Source: Bacteroidales bacterium
Lineage (GTDB): Bacteria; Bacteroidota; Bacteroidia; Bacteroidales; UBA932
Direction: 5' to 3'
DNA length: 64,000 nt
Assembly (NCBI GenBank): GCA_017614715.1
Contig: JAGABI010000025.1
Span: 1 to 64,000 of the forward strand
Position numbers and translations under genes: made by a program. This document shows positions 50,085 to 60,500 of this stretch, piece by piece. The notes under the pieces are model-generated. The model saw only the letters and a program-made list of their open reading frames with translations. It was not told the origin of the DNA and searched no databases. Every line of letters begins with the position of its first letter. Position 1 is the stretch's first letter.

Positions 50085-51303
50085 CCCGCTCAGGACCTTT
50101 CTGTCGCTGTTCGGGGTCAGTGTCGGAATCTTTGTAGTAGTTGTTTCATTCGCCCTTGTTGATGGCTTCAAACGGGCCGTGGTGGCCGGATTTGACCATT
50201 TTGGGAGCGATATGATTATGGTGGAGCGCTTCCCCGTGGTGGAAGAAAGCAGCGGCGACGGGGCTGGAAACGATGATGGCGGAGGTGACGCCGACTGGAG
50301 CCGTTATGCCGCCCGCCCCCAACCGAGCAAGGAAGACTTCTTAGCCCTCGCGGGGCAGAGCACCAGTACAATGGCCTGGTCCGCAATTGCAGCAGAGGCG
50401 GAGGCTGATATCTCGTACTCGGGCAAAATAATGCGCGGCTGCAAGTTGGTCGGGGTCAGGGGCGCCTGGCAGCACCTGATTTACTCTTCTGTATGCGAGG
50501 GGCGCGATTTCTCCATGGCAGAATTGTCAGGTGCAGACACCAAGGTGATAATCGGGGCCAAGATAGCAGACGGTCTGTCTGGACAAAGTTCGAGCAGCAC
50601 CCTTTGCGGCAGCACGGTACGCATAGACGGCCGCAATATGACAGTCGTGGGTATACTTTCAGAAGAGGGTAAAAACATTATAAACCTCTATGCCAGCGAC
50701 TACGCCCTGTTTGTGCCGTTTGCTGCGGCAGAGAATATTGCCGGCGACGGAGCGCTAGAGACTATGATTGCGGCGGGGCCAGGCAGCGCTTCGCGTGAGG
50801 CTGCTATGGGTGAGATGAGGCGAACCCTGCGTGCCGCGCGGCGGCTCTCTCCGGCACAAGAGGATAACTTCGCCCTGAACACAATGGAAGACCTCTGCCG
50901 GCAAACCGTCTCCCTGACGCGCAAGATTACAGTACTGGGTCTCGCAGTAGCGCTGTTTTCGCTGCTAATAGGGGGCTTCGGCATTGTGAACATAATGTTC
51001 GTCTCTGTAAAAGAGCGGACCTGGTCAATCGGCCTCAAAAAAGCCCTGGGAGCACGTCGTAATAGGATTCTGCTGGAGTTTCTGCTGGAGGCGCTGATAT
51101 TGTCCGTGCTAGGTGCGGCTCTGGGCCTCCTTCTAGCCTGGGGCGTTGTGGCACTTATCCCATCCGGAGTCGTCGATGCAAATATCACATCCGCCCATAT
51201 AGCCCTCGCCTTCGCTCTCGCCTGCACCCTGGGCCTTGCCAGCGGCCTCGCCCCCGCCGCCCAGGCCTCCCGCCTCAACCCGGTAGATGCACTGCGGAAA
51301 TGA
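50056..51303 (+). CDS. MacB/FtsX-type ABC transporter permease
   Basis: 415-residue inner-membrane permease. N-terminal helix (FLSLFGVSVGIFVVVVSFALVDGF), a large periplasmic domain (about 45-280), then three C-terminal helices (ITVLGLAVALFSLLIGGFGIVNIM; LILSVLGAALGLLLAWGVVAL; IALAFALACTLGLASGL), ending ASRLNPVDALRK. It follows the MacB topology without an ATPase, which must be encoded elsewhere. The domain carries a Gly/Asp-rich insert (SSGDGAGNDDGGGDAD near 70). The start overlaps mutS; a 43-base copy of its 3' end lies at 45862-45904. Confidence 0.88.
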   Translation: MEIFHQIKSDPLRTFLSLFGVSVGIFVVVVSFALVDGFKRAVVAGFDHFGSDMIMVERFPVVEESSGDGAGNDDGGGDADWSRYAARPQPSKEDFLALAGQSTSTMAWSAIAAEAEADISYSGKIMRGCKLVGVRGAWQHLIYSSVCEGRDFSMAELSGADTKVIIGAKIADGLSGQSSSSTLCGSTVRIDGRNMTVVGILSEEGKNIINLYASDYALFVPFAAAENIAGDGALETMIAAGPGSASREAAMGEMRRTLRAARRLSPAQEDNFALNTMEDLCRQTVSLTRKITVLGLAVALFSLLIGGFGIVNIMFVSVKERTWSIGLKKALGARRNRILLEFLLEALILSVLGAALGLLLAWGVVALIPSGVVDANITSAHIALAFALACTLGLASGLAPAAQASRLNPVDALRK

Positions 51304-51306
51304 AAA

Positions 51307-51335
51307 AAACCCTGAGCCGCTAAAGCCCAGGGTTT
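51307..51335 (-). terminator. Terminator between permease and ppiD
   Basis: AAACCCTG (51307-51314) pairs with CAGGGTTT (51328-51335). On the minus strand the stem is followed by a run of seven T's, a strong terminator for the ppiD gene 22 bases away; on the plus strand the U-tract is weak. Confidence 0.8.
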
Positions 51336-51357
51336 ATAATGTAGAAAAGTCTATATC

Positions 51358-53412
51358 CTAGTAAAACTTGCCTCTGTAATCCTTGACATCTGATTCTTGA
51401 GCTACGATGTCTGTGAGGGCACGGAGCTGGGATGCAGCAACCTGAGATGCCTTGTTAACGGCGTCAGCCTCTGTGTAATACTCACCGGTAGCAGCATCTT
51501 TCACTTCGAAGAAATAGACACCGTATGAGCCCTTCACAGGACCCTTAACCTTACCGGGCTCGGCCGCAGCCACAGCGCCCATAAGCGCAGGCTCCAGGCT
51601 CATATCGCTGCCGGCAAAGCTGATACCGTCGCGATGGTTCACCGTAGTATCGAATTTCTCCGCCAAAGCCTCGAGCGACTCGCTGCCGCTGACCTTGGCA
51701 GCAGCCTCTTCTGCCAGGTTGTCAACCTTCTTGCGGTTGATGAGCTCCATTGTGATGTTATCCTTGACATCTTCAATAGCCATCTTACCCTCTTTACGAG
51801 CCTTAGTAACAGCAGCAACAAAATAGTACTTGTTGTCTACGGTTATTACGTCAGATACGGAACCCTCCTTGGTCTTGCTGTCAAATACCCAGTGAATGAC
51901 GCTGCGGGCATTATCAACGGCGCCGATGCGGCGGGTGTCAATGGTAACATTCGGCTGGGGAATAACCGGGAGGTTCTCTTCCTTGACGATCTCTGCAAAC
52001 TTCTCATATTTGCCGGAGCTGCGGTCTGCAAGGTCTGCAGCCTTCATGTTGAAATCGCGGAAAGTATTGTCTGAAGGGTTGATATTCTTGCGCAGGTAAG
52101 CGAGTTGAACCTTCTCTTTGGGAGCGTCGGCATCATCAACCTTGATTACTGCCACCATCTGGTATGCGTCGATGTCAATGATCTTGGCCTCACCCTTCTT
52201 CATGGCGAAGGCCTCGCCAAAGAAGCCCATGTTATTGGCTTCCAGGTTATCCATAGTAACCCATCCGCCGTTCACGAGTTCTTCGCTGGTGCCGTTCCTG
52301 CGAACTGAGTTCAGCAGGGAATCTGCAACAGCCCTATCGGCTGAGGGGAACACCTTGAAAGAGAAATTGACCCTGTCGGGCATCATCTTGCGCTCAGCAA
52401 CCCTTACTGCAGTAAAGGCCTCTGCGGTCTCTTCCACGGGGCTTACGCTGCCACTGCCGCCAAATGCATAATCTGCAAAAACATCGGGAAGTTCCTCTTT
52501 GCTGTAGAACTTATCCTCCCAGCGGCGGTCCGAGTTGAGGGCTATGAAGTTTTTGAGGTTCTCAGCCTCGGCAAACTGCTCGTAAAGTGCATCGAACTCT
52601 ACCCTTGTGGCTTCAATATCCTCCTGGCTGGGAACAACCTCGAACATTACATATTCAATATCGCGGTTTGCCGGCTGAACAAAAAGGTCCTTGCGGTCGT
52701 TAAAGAACTTGGCTACCTCTGCAGAAGAGATCTGGATGGTGGAGTCCACACCAAAGTTGATGGGCACTACAAAGAAGTCGATATCCTTGGTGGTATTGCC
52801 CTCTGCAATGGCGCGCTCTATCTGGGAAGCATTCAGGGTTGAGCTGTTGCGCAGCGCTGAATAGTACTTGCCGTACATCTGCTGTGCATAAACCTGCTCT
52901 TTAAGATGCTCCCAATACTTGCGGGATACGCCGCTCTCGTCCAGGTCCATCTGGGAAAGGAACTCCTTAACTGCATCTGAGTTGAACTGACCGTTCTCAT
53001 CCACGAACATGCGCTGCTGTGCGATAACCGGAGAAGCCGTTTCGCCCTGAAGCAGATTTACCATTTCTGCATCCTCTACGCTGAAGCCCGCCTTCTTAAT
53101 CTTGGGGAAGAAAATCTTCTGGTTGAACAGCTGGTTCCAAGTCATCTCGCGGAGCTGGTTCTGTGCCTCTTCGCTGTTGACATTACCGCCGTTGAGGGCA
53201 TTCATCAACTGGGTGTTCTGCTCCAATGCGGTGTAATACTCACGATATGAGATGGCTTTGCCATTCATCTCGCCCACATTGTTATCTTTTGACATACTCT
53301 GCAATGTTGACCCGAGGGTGTTGGGGTCAATGATAAACGACAGCAGTGCTATCGCAATCAGGATAGAAATAAGAATTCCGAGTTTTACACGGATTTTCTC
53401 CAATACGGCCAT
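51358..53412 (-). CDS. Membrane-anchored periplasmic peptidyl-prolyl isomerase (PpiD/SurA type)
   Basis: 684-residue chaperone. A single N-terminal membrane anchor (LGILISILIAIALLSFIIDP), then a SurA-like N-terminal chaperone domain (MNGKAISYREYYTALEQNTQLM) and parvulin-like segments (RNGTSEELVNGGWVTMDNLE around 365; GPVKGSYGVYFFEVKD near the end). These proteins help outer-membrane proteins to fold. It follows lptC after 82 bases with its own TAATTTTG box (53480-53487, minus). Confidence 0.88.
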   Translation of the reverse strand: MAVLEKIRVKLGILISILIAIALLSFIIDPNTLGSTLQSMSKDNNVGEMNGKAISYREYYTALEQNTQLMNALNGGNVNSEEAQNQLREMTWNQLFNQKIFFPKIKKAGFSVEDAEMVNLLQGETASPVIAQQRMFVDENGQFNSDAVKEFLSQMDLDESGVSRKYWEHLKEQVYAQQMYGKYYSALRNSSTLNASQIERAIAEGNTTKDIDFFVVPINFGVDSTIQISSAEVAKFFNDRKDLFVQPANRDIEYVMFEVVPSQEDIEATRVEFDALYEQFAEAENLKNFIALNSDRRWEDKFYSKEELPDVFADYAFGGSGSVSPVEETAEAFTAVRVAERKMMPDRVNFSFKVFPSADRAVADSLLNSVRRNGTSEELVNGGWVTMDNLEANNMGFFGEAFAMKKGEAKIIDIDAYQMVAVIKVDDADAPKEKVQLAYLRKNINPSDNTFRDFNMKAADLADRSSGKYEKFAEIVKEENLPVIPQPNVTIDTRRIGAVDNARSVIHWVFDSKTKEGSVSDVITVDNKYYFVAAVTKARKEGKMAIEDVKDNITMELINRKKVDNLAEEAAAKVSGSESLEALAEKFDTTVNHRDGISFAGSDMSLEPALMGAVAAAEPGKVKGPVKGSYGVYFFEVKDAATGEYYTEADAVNKASQVAASQLRALTDIVAQESDVKDYRGKFY

Positions 53413-53479
53413 ATCAATAATTTTTAGTTTTTTGCATCAATCATACTATACCCGTAAATGAAATAAGGGTATTAGCGCG

Positions 53480-53487
53480 CAAAATTA
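53480..53487 (-). promoter_or_regulatory. Candidate ppiD -7 box
   Basis: The minus strand reads TAATTTTG, a TAnnTTTG match identical to the fusA2 -7 box. It lies in the 82-base gap between lptC and ppiD. No -33 box at the right distance. Confidence 0.35.
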
Positions 53488-53494
53488 GAAAAAA

Positions 53495-54145
53495 TTATTT
53501 AATCCGAGGCATCGGACCCACAAAATTCACCGTGTCAAGGTAAAATTTGGTAGAATCGTTAACTACCCTTCCGAAAGAATCAAACGGCTTTTTAATGGTA
53601 GAACGGTTGGCCCTTTGGTCGCATGTCATACCGTATCCCTGGAGTTTGCCCTGCGGAGATGTCATCACCACATAGCAGTCGGTATAAATCTGCTCTTTCT
53701 GCTTGTCCCAATAGACGGTATCGGTGATTATACGTTCGCCTTTGATGTGATTGAGGATGTTTACGTTGCCGTATGCCATCCAGTCGTCTTTGCGGGAGGT
53801 GGTGGTGTGCTCCGCACCAGCCGCAACAAGCTGCGACTCCAAAAGGCCGTCTTCGTTATATACATAAACCTCAAACCCCTCACTGTAAACCTCTTTGGTG
53901 ATGGGAACAGAATCCTGTTCGTATTGGTAGGTATCCATCGCGCGGGTGCGCATCTGCATCGTGAGATTGGCCTTGTTGTATTCCATGGCCTGCATCCCGC
54001 GTACGCTCTGAACCGGCGTCACCCGCCAGTCGATCGGGGCTGGTTTCGGATCGTTCTTGCAAGATACCAACAACGTTGCAACGCATAAAAAGAGAGGTAG
54101 AGACAGTCCTCTGGCTGCCTCTACTCTCTTTCTTATGATATTGTT
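53495..54145 (-). CDS. lptC: LPS export periplasmic protein LptC family (start uncertain)
   Basis: Inner-membrane/periplasmic bridge protein of the Lpt pathway. From the TTG at 54073 the frame is 192 residues: LVSCKNDPKPAPIDWRVTP, VYSEGFEVYVYNEDGLLESQ, GNVNILNHIKGERIITDTVYWDK. That start cuts the export signal. The same frame stays open upstream as IIRKRVEAARGLSLPLFLCV-ATLLVSC, a good signal with lipobox LVSC, but contains no ATG, GTG or TTG between the previous gene's stop (54156) and 54073. Start probably near 54139-54106 with a rare codon (ATC, ATA or CTG), or there is a sequence error. The 5' limit given is approximate. Confidence 0.75.
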   Translation of the reverse strand, partial: NNIIRKRVEAARGLSLPLFLCVATLLVSCKNDPKPAPIDWRVTPVQSVRGMQAMEYNKANLTMQMRTRAMDTYQYEQDSVPITKEVYSEGFEVYVYNEDGLLESQLVAAGAEHTTTSRKDDWMAYGNVNILNHIKGERIITDTVYWDKQKEQIYTDCYVVMTSPQGKLQGYGMTCDQRANRSTIKKPFDSFGRVVNDSTKFYLDTVNFVGPMPRIK

Positions 54146-54155
54146 GCGTTTCGTT

Positions 54156-55472
54156 TTATTTAGCTGTTCTTACGGTGGTGACGTCGCGAAGCGCGCCGCA
54201 AGAAACGGTGTAGCTCTGGCCGTCGGTCAAATCGTACATGAATGCATCCGCCTTGTTGGGGAAATATGCGGCGTATTGACCAGCCAGGGCGTTGGCCTCT
54301 GAGGTGAGGGTGGGATCGGCAGCCTTTGCCTTGTTCACATAGTCGTATGCTACCCAGAAGTTAGCGTGGGATTCTACCTCATTGCCACCGCAGCGGGCTG
54401 TTCCCCAGATTGTTCCAATCAGAAGGTATGCCTTGCCCTTGTAGTCATCGGAAAGCGCAGCAGCCTTGTTTGCAGCAGCTATTGCACCGGCGTTATTGTT
54501 GGCTTTCTTATAGTTGTAGGTGCCCAGCTCAAAGTAGTAGCTTGCCAACTGTGCCGCATCGCTGCCGTCGCAACCGTTGATAGCCTCCTGGAGGAACTTG
54601 ACTGCCTTGGCGCTGTCGTCCTTGCGGGAATACAGCTTGTAAAGCAGGTAAGCGCTGCTGGCAGAGGGATCTTTTGAATACAGAGACTCAACAGCCTTGA
54701 GGTAAAGCTCGCTGTCCAGGCAATCTGCACTGCTCAGCATCTTGACAACGCCACGGAGAGTTTCTTCGTCGTCCGGATTGGCTGCGTAGCGGGGAGCGAG
54801 GAGTTCCAGCAGGTTGTCGCAGCTTGCGATTCCGCTGTTCATGAAGAGTGTCTCAACATCTTTCTGCGCCTTGCGGAGCTTCTGGTCGTCTTTTGTGGTG
54901 AGCGAAGCGTTGATGGCCTCTGTGATGGCGGTATAGTCTGCCATAACCTGCTCTGCACCAAGGTCACCTGAGGTGAAAAGGTTGGTGGCAGATTCCATCA
55001 GCTTCACATACACCAGATCGCTGGCATTGATGCCGGTGGCGATGAATATCTCCTTGTACTGGTCGTAAACAGCTTTGGGGTTCTTCTCGTTCCAGCGGAA
55101 GTTGTTGATATCGATTGCCTTGTTGTTGAGGGCAGAAACAGCGTTCTTGGGGTAGTTGGCCACACGCTGGTCGTAAAGCATCATGAGGGTGTCCAGATAA
55201 CCTTCGCGGGCTTTGGCATCCTTGGTTTTCTTATATGCCCAACGCATCAGCTTCTGACCGTCAATCAGCATGTTCTGACTGGCGGTAACGGGGCAGAGGG
55301 TGTAAGCCTGACGCCAGGGACCGAAAGCCTCCTCCATATTGTTTTGCTTGACGTACTCCAAGTAATATGAGAGATACTTTACACATTCGGCACTGTCAGG
55401 TCCGAATTTGCCCTGTGCGAATGCGTTCATGGTGAACATCACCGCAAACATTATTGTCAAAATCTTTTTCAT
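54156..55472 (-). CDS. Periplasmic TPR-like protein
   Basis: 438 residues with signal peptide (MKKILTIMFAVMFTMNAFAQG). The mature protein is alpha-helical with tetratricopeptide-like repeats: GPWRQAYTLCPVTASQNMLI, LAPRYAANPDDEETLRGVV, KDPSASSAYLLYKLYSRKDD, and AQLASYYFELGTYNYKKANN. Proteins like this lie between coaX/outer-membrane protein and lptC in Bacteroides, suggesting an envelope-biogenesis role, but no specific function is known. It starts 20 bases after the upstream gene. Confidence 0.85.
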   Translation of the reverse strand: MKKILTIMFAVMFTMNAFAQGKFGPDSAECVKYLSYYLEYVKQNNMEEAFGPWRQAYTLCPVTASQNMLIDGQKLMRWAYKKTKDAKAREGYLDTLMMLYDQRVANYPKNAVSALNNKAIDINNFRWNEKNPKAVYDQYKEIFIATGINASDLVYVKLMESATNLFTSGDLGAEQVMADYTAITEAINASLTTKDDQKLRKAQKDVETLFMNSGIASCDNLLELLAPRYAANPDDEETLRGVVKMLSSADCLDSELYLKAVESLYSKDPSASSAYLLYKLYSRKDDSAKAVKFLQEAINGCDGSDAAQLASYYFELGTYNYKKANNNAGAIAAANKAAALSDDYKGKAYLLIGTIWGTARCGGNEVESHANFWVAYDYVNKAKAADPTLTSEANALAGQYAAYFPNKADAFMYDLTDGQSYTVSCGALRDVTTVRTAK

Positions 55473-55492
55473 AGTGTAAAGCTGTTAATAAG

Positions 55493-56830
55493 TTACCTGT
55501 ATAGTGATTTGTGGAACCATAAGTCAAACAGATTCAGGCCCACGTTTATCTTCACATAATTCTCTAATACCAAATTGTTTGCCAAAGTGCCATTTCGCCC
55601 CAGTTCTACGCTCAAAGCCAACGACGTAAACCGGTTGTTGAAGGGGAATCCGGCCCCGAATGTGATGCCGTAATTATTTATGGGAGTGCCATTTACGGCA
55701 AGATAACCCTGATTATAGAAAACGCCGGCGCGGTATGTGACATTATTTGCATAATGACGGATATCATATTTGTTGGGGGTAATCTCTCCGCCCAGGCGGA
55801 ACTGCTGCATGCGGCGCGTAACCACGTCTATTCCGGGTGCATTTGTGAAAGTGGTCTTGCTCCAATCCTGCATGATATAGTCAAAACCGAACATCCATTT
55901 ATCGGTTTTGCGCAAAGTGAATCCCGCACCAATCTCGGCCGGAATCAGATAATCCAGCTTGGTGATGACATTTGCGATAGTATCCACAGAATTAGACGTA
56001 GAGGCGATCGTAAGGTCTGTATATTCACCGCCCATCTTGCTCCCTATCTTATATGTAGCACCGAGTGTAAGCGCCAGATCCGGCTTTAGATTTGCGGTAT
56101 ATTGCACTCCTGCCTTGGCACCGAAACCGCGTGAAACGCTGCTCCAGGAGCGTGCTATCTGGCGATAATGCGTGTTGGTGGTGAAATCGGCTGAGGAAGA
56201 GTGGATGGTGTTGCCAAGGTAATAGATGCCGTCCACACCGATGCTAAGATTGTCTATAATGCTCCAGCCGGCGCCCAGGACTATCTGGTAGGTGCCCCCC
56301 TTGCCCATCTTATCATACTCCACGTCGCCCATCTCCAGAAGCACGTCGTCGGCACGTTCGCGCGATACAAACTCGTAGCCGGTGGTGGCGAATGGCATCA
56401 AGCCCGCCTTGAAGGCAATCCTCTTGGACAACGGGAGAGAAACCAGTATATGGTGGATGTTGAAAATATTGTTCACGGAGAGGAGCTTTCCGTTAGCGGT
56501 TGGCTCAATAGAAGTAGATGCGTCGGCAGAATAGAAAATATTTTTCTGGGTGACGCCAAAATCGAGCATAAAGGCCCTGTTTTCACGGGCTGTGACGGCT
56601 GCCGGGTTCACCCAGTTGATATATGCATTGTTCCGGTCACCTATCGCTATGCCGCCCATGGCCAGGGAGTTCTGCCCACCGAGGGTCTCCAGGTTGCCGA
56701 TACCGTACATAGAATAGGGCGAGAACGTATCGTATGCAACGTCGGCCTGTGCCTGAAGCCGCTCTGGCATCAGCACTGCGAAAACGGCCGCCAGCACTGC
56801 GGTAATTAATCTTATGTACAGTTTATTCAT
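55493..56830 (-). CDS. FadL-like outer-membrane beta-barrel protein
   Basis: 445 residues, signal peptide (LITAVLAAVFAVLMPERLQAQ). The mature N-terminus DTFSPYSMYGIGNLETLGGQNSLAMGGIAIG followed by INWVNPAA is typical of Bacteroidetes FadL/PorV-like barrels, and alternating hydrophobic strands run to the end. No substrate is evident. It starts one base after the coaX stop, a conserved arrangement in Bacteroidales. Confidence 0.85.
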   Translation of the reverse strand: MNKLYIRLITAVLAAVFAVLMPERLQAQADVAYDTFSPYSMYGIGNLETLGGQNSLAMGGIAIGDRNNAYINWVNPAAVTARENRAFMLDFGVTQKNIFYSADASTSIEPTANGKLLSVNNIFNIHHILVSLPLSKRIAFKAGLMPFATTGYEFVSRERADDVLLEMGDVEYDKMGKGGTYQIVLGAGWSIIDNLSIGVDGIYYLGNTIHSSSADFTTNTHYRQIARSWSSVSRGFGAKAGVQYTANLKPDLALTLGATYKIGSKMGGEYTDLTIASTSNSVDTIANVITKLDYLIPAEIGAGFTLRKTDKWMFGFDYIMQDWSKTTFTNAPGIDVVTRRMQQFRLGGEITPNKYDIRHYANNVTYRAGVFYNQGYLAVNGTPINNYGITFGAGFPFNNRFTSLALSVELGRNGTLANNLVLENYVKINVGLNLFDLWFHKSLYR

Positions 56831-56831
56831 C

Positions 56832-57578
56832 TTATACCATTGCTATTTGGGCAAGTGCATCCAGCACCAGGTTCTCCATCACAAGTACCTTGCCCTTGAG
56901 TCCGGCGGCAAAAACCGGGGCATCCCCGCCGGTGAGAATCACTTTCCGGTGCGGATGCGCACGCATATATCCCTCAATTTCAAACTTTATGCCGAGTATA
57001 TTACCCGACGCCAGTGCAGTATCGAGGTCATATCCGACCTCCGATATCGTATTTATATCTCCCTTTGCAAGTATTGTCTGGGGCTCGCAAAGCGGTATCT
57101 TGCCGGTGAAATGGCTCAGGGCGCGGTAACGCATATTCAGCCCCAGGGAGATGGCGCCCCCCACATAGTGACCCTTGTCTATGAACTCCACAGTTGTGGC
57201 GGTACCAAAGTCAAACAGCAGGATATCCTCTTCCGGCATCAGTATGCTCGCCTGTAATATGGCGGCCATCCGGTCGGCACCCATACCGTCGGGCATATTG
57301 TCCAGGTACTTGTAAATCGCCGGACCACCAGCAACCTGCTCCCTTACATAATCCACATTGAAATCTATGAATCTGCGGCAACGGGTTTTAAGATGCTCTC
57401 GGAGGGAACGGTCTTCATTGCGCACGGAGGCAAGTACTATAGTGTCGTATCCGCTGCCGGTTTTTGCCTGCAGGTCAGACGGGTCTTCAAAGCGCTGTAC
57501 CGACTTCTGCGTCAGGGCGTCGTAACTGGCCACTTTGCAGGAGGTGTTGCCGATGTCAATTACCAGATTCATTTTCAA
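56832..57578 (-). CDS. coaX: Type III pantothenate kinase
   Basis: First enzyme of coenzyme A synthesis, 248 residues. The N-terminal phosphate loop LVIDIGNTSCKVA, catalytic Asp in PDGMGADRMAAI, LLFDFGTATTVEFID, YVGGAISLGLNMRYRAL and LTGGDAPVFA are the type III landmarks. Two ATGs (57578 or 57572) are possible starts; both overlap the end of mfd by about 20 bases. Confidence 0.95.
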   Translation of the reverse strand: MKMNLVIDIGNTSCKVASYDALTQKSVQRFEDPSDLQAKTGSGYDTIVLASVRNEDRSLREHLKTRCRRFIDFNVDYVREQVAGGPAIYKYLDNMPDGMGADRMAAILQASILMPEEDILLFDFGTATTVEFIDKGHYVGGAISLGLNMRYRALSHFTGKIPLCEPQTILAKGDINTISEVGYDLDTALASGNILGIKFEIEGYMRAHPHRKVILTGGDAPVFAAGLKGKVLVMENLVLDALAQIAMV

Positions 57579-60500
57579 AAGTGTCGAACTGCAAAGTTAG
57601 CATTTCTTGCAATAATTCCACCGCTTTTTTCACACTGGTTACATTATCACATTTGACAAACAACGAATTAGGGCGCTGGATGAGCTGATATTTGTGCCCC
57701 GAGTGCTGAATATGATTCAAAATGCCGCCAAATACCCGGCTGCTGTAATAAGTTGAATTCTGATTTGAGACAAAGTACGCCGCCATCCCTCCGTTTTTGA
57801 GGATGATTTTCTCAAAACCAAGTTCCATTGCGGCCTGGCGCAACCTCACAATGTTTATAAGTTCCTCCAACTGCTGCGGAACAGGCCCGAACCTGTCTGT
57901 CATCTCCATGACGAAACCATCTATCAGGGAGGCGCTTTTCATATTGTCCAGCTCCCTGTACAGGCGCATCTTCTCCTTTGGAACATTAATATAATCGTCT
58001 GGAATACAGGCCTCTATATCGGTATCTATATAACAGTCAGAGACCCATCCGCCAGCAATAAGGCCGCCCGTATCGGGTGTGTTATCCTCTAACTCCATCT
58101 CCCCCCTGAGTTCACTCATGGCCTCAGAGAGTATCTTCTGATACGTTTCAAAGCCCATTTCGTCTATATACCCGCTCTGTTCCGCCCCAAGGAGGTTTCC
58201 TGCGCCGCGAATGTCCAGATCCTGCATTGCAATGTTGAATCCGCTCCCAAGGTCGCTGAAGGTCTCTATGGCATTCAGGCGGGCCCGCGCATCGTCTGTA
58301 AGGATTTCCTGAGAGGGGACTATCAGGTAACAGAAAGCCTTTACGTTACTGCGGCCTACCCTTCCGCGCAACTGGTGCAAATCGCTCAGGCCAAAATTCT
58401 GGGCGCGGTTGATCAGCATTGTGTTGGCGTTGGGGATATCCACACCATTTTCCATTATGGTTGTAGAGACCAGTATATCGTAGTCCCCGTCCATAAAGTC
58501 CAGAATCTTTTTCTCCAGCACGGCGGGCTCCATCTTGCCGTGGGCCACGCATATCCTCGCCTGGGGACATATCTGCCGCAGGTTGTCGGCCACGGCATCT
58601 ATATCCTCTACCCTGTTGTGTATGAAGAAAACCTGGCCGCGACGCTCAAGTTCCGATTCGATGATCTCTTTTATGATTTCTCCGTCATAATCTATTATCT
58701 CCGTATGGATAGGGATACGGTTTGGCGGAGGAGTCGAGATTATTGATATGTCGCGCGCTCCCAACAGCGAGAACTGCAGGGTACGTGGAATCGGGGTGGC
58801 GGTGAGGGTCAGGGTATCTACATCCTTGCGTATCATACGCATTTTCTCCTTTGCACTCACCCCGAACTTTTGCTCCTCATCTATTATCAACAGCCCTAAA
58901 TCTTTGAAAATTATCTCTTTACCAAGAATGCGATGGGTTCCTATGAGGATGTCTATCTTCCCTTCGCGCAACCGTTTGGCAATGTCGCGCACTTCTGCGG
59001 CAGTTTTCAGACGGCTGATAAACTCTATGTTGCATGGAAAATTATGGAGCCGCGCCTGGAAAGTGTGATAGTGCTGCAACGCCAGGATGGTCGTGGGGAC
59101 CAGAACCGCCACCTGTTTGCCGCTGGCCACCGCCTTGAACGCCGCCCGGACGGCAACCTCGGTCTTACCGAATCCCACGTCTCCGCAAATCAGGCGGTCC
59201 ATGGGGTGGTTATCCTCCATATCCCGCTTTACATCCTCAACCGCTTTGTGCTGATCCGGGGTATCCTCATACATAAAGGAGGATTCCAACTCCTGCTGCA
59301 GATAGTCATCCGGGGCAAAGCTGAAGCCCGGGGCGGTGCTGCGCTCGCTGTAGAGTTTTATCAGGTCTGCAGCGATATCCTTGACCTTGGACTTGGTATT
59401 GTTCTTTAGTTTCTCCCAATTCTTGCTGCCGAGTTTGTATATCTTGGGAGGGGCGCCTTCTGACGATTTGTAACGGGATATTCGGTGGATGCCATGGATG
59501 GAGACAAATATCACGTCGCCATCCTTATAGGTAAGTTTTATGGCCTCCTGCATCTTGCCGTTGACATCGGTGTGCACCAGGCCGCCGAAACGACCCACAC
59601 CGTGGTCTATATGAACCACATAATCACCTATGTTAAAGGCCATCAAGTCGTTGAGAGTGAGCCTTTCGCTGCTGGATACCTCCCGCTTGGTGACGATGCG
59701 GTGATAACGCTCAAAAATCTGATGGTCTGTGTACCAGCACTGCTTCTCTTTTGTGCTTATGTAGCCCTCCTGAAGTGAGATTGGTATGAAATCTACATTT
59801 CCAACCCCTTCAAGAATCTGTTTCAAACGTATGGTCTGATTCAGCTGGGGTGAAAGTATATGCACCTGATAGCCGTTGGAATACTTCTCCTCTATGTCGC
59901 GGGTGAGTATCTCAAAGTTCTTGTTGAATGCAGGCTGGGGTATAACGTCCACTTCGGTTGCTCCATAATGTACATCTTCACAAAAATCCCAATAGATTGT
60001 GTTCTCCGGCAGCTGGCTGCCCAAATCCACATACTCATCTTCTGAATGGTTCTCAAAAAGGTTGGGATATATATCCACCCTGCCCACTTTCTCCACTGTA
60101 CGCTGCGTGTCGGAGTTGAAACGCGCTATGGAATCTATCTCGTCACCAAAGAAATCTATGCGGTATGGCATATTGTCGGCATACGAGAATATATCTATTA
60201 TAGAGCCCCTTAAAGAGAATTCACCTGGCATAGAAACAAAATCCACCTTCTTAAATCCGGCATCAAAGAGAACCTCCTTAAGAAACTCATGACTCAGTTT
60301 ATCCCCCTTGTTTATGGATATTATGGAGCTGGCTGTATTGCTCCTCTTCAAAACTTTCTCCTGCAGGGAATCTTTGTATGTGACAATAATCAGGGGATTA
60401 TTTACACTGTTAAGCTGCTTGTTGAGCAACTCCTTTGATATCGATGTTCCGGCGCAGGCTATGCTGCTCTCAAGATTATCTGGCAAACCTTCGGTCACAA

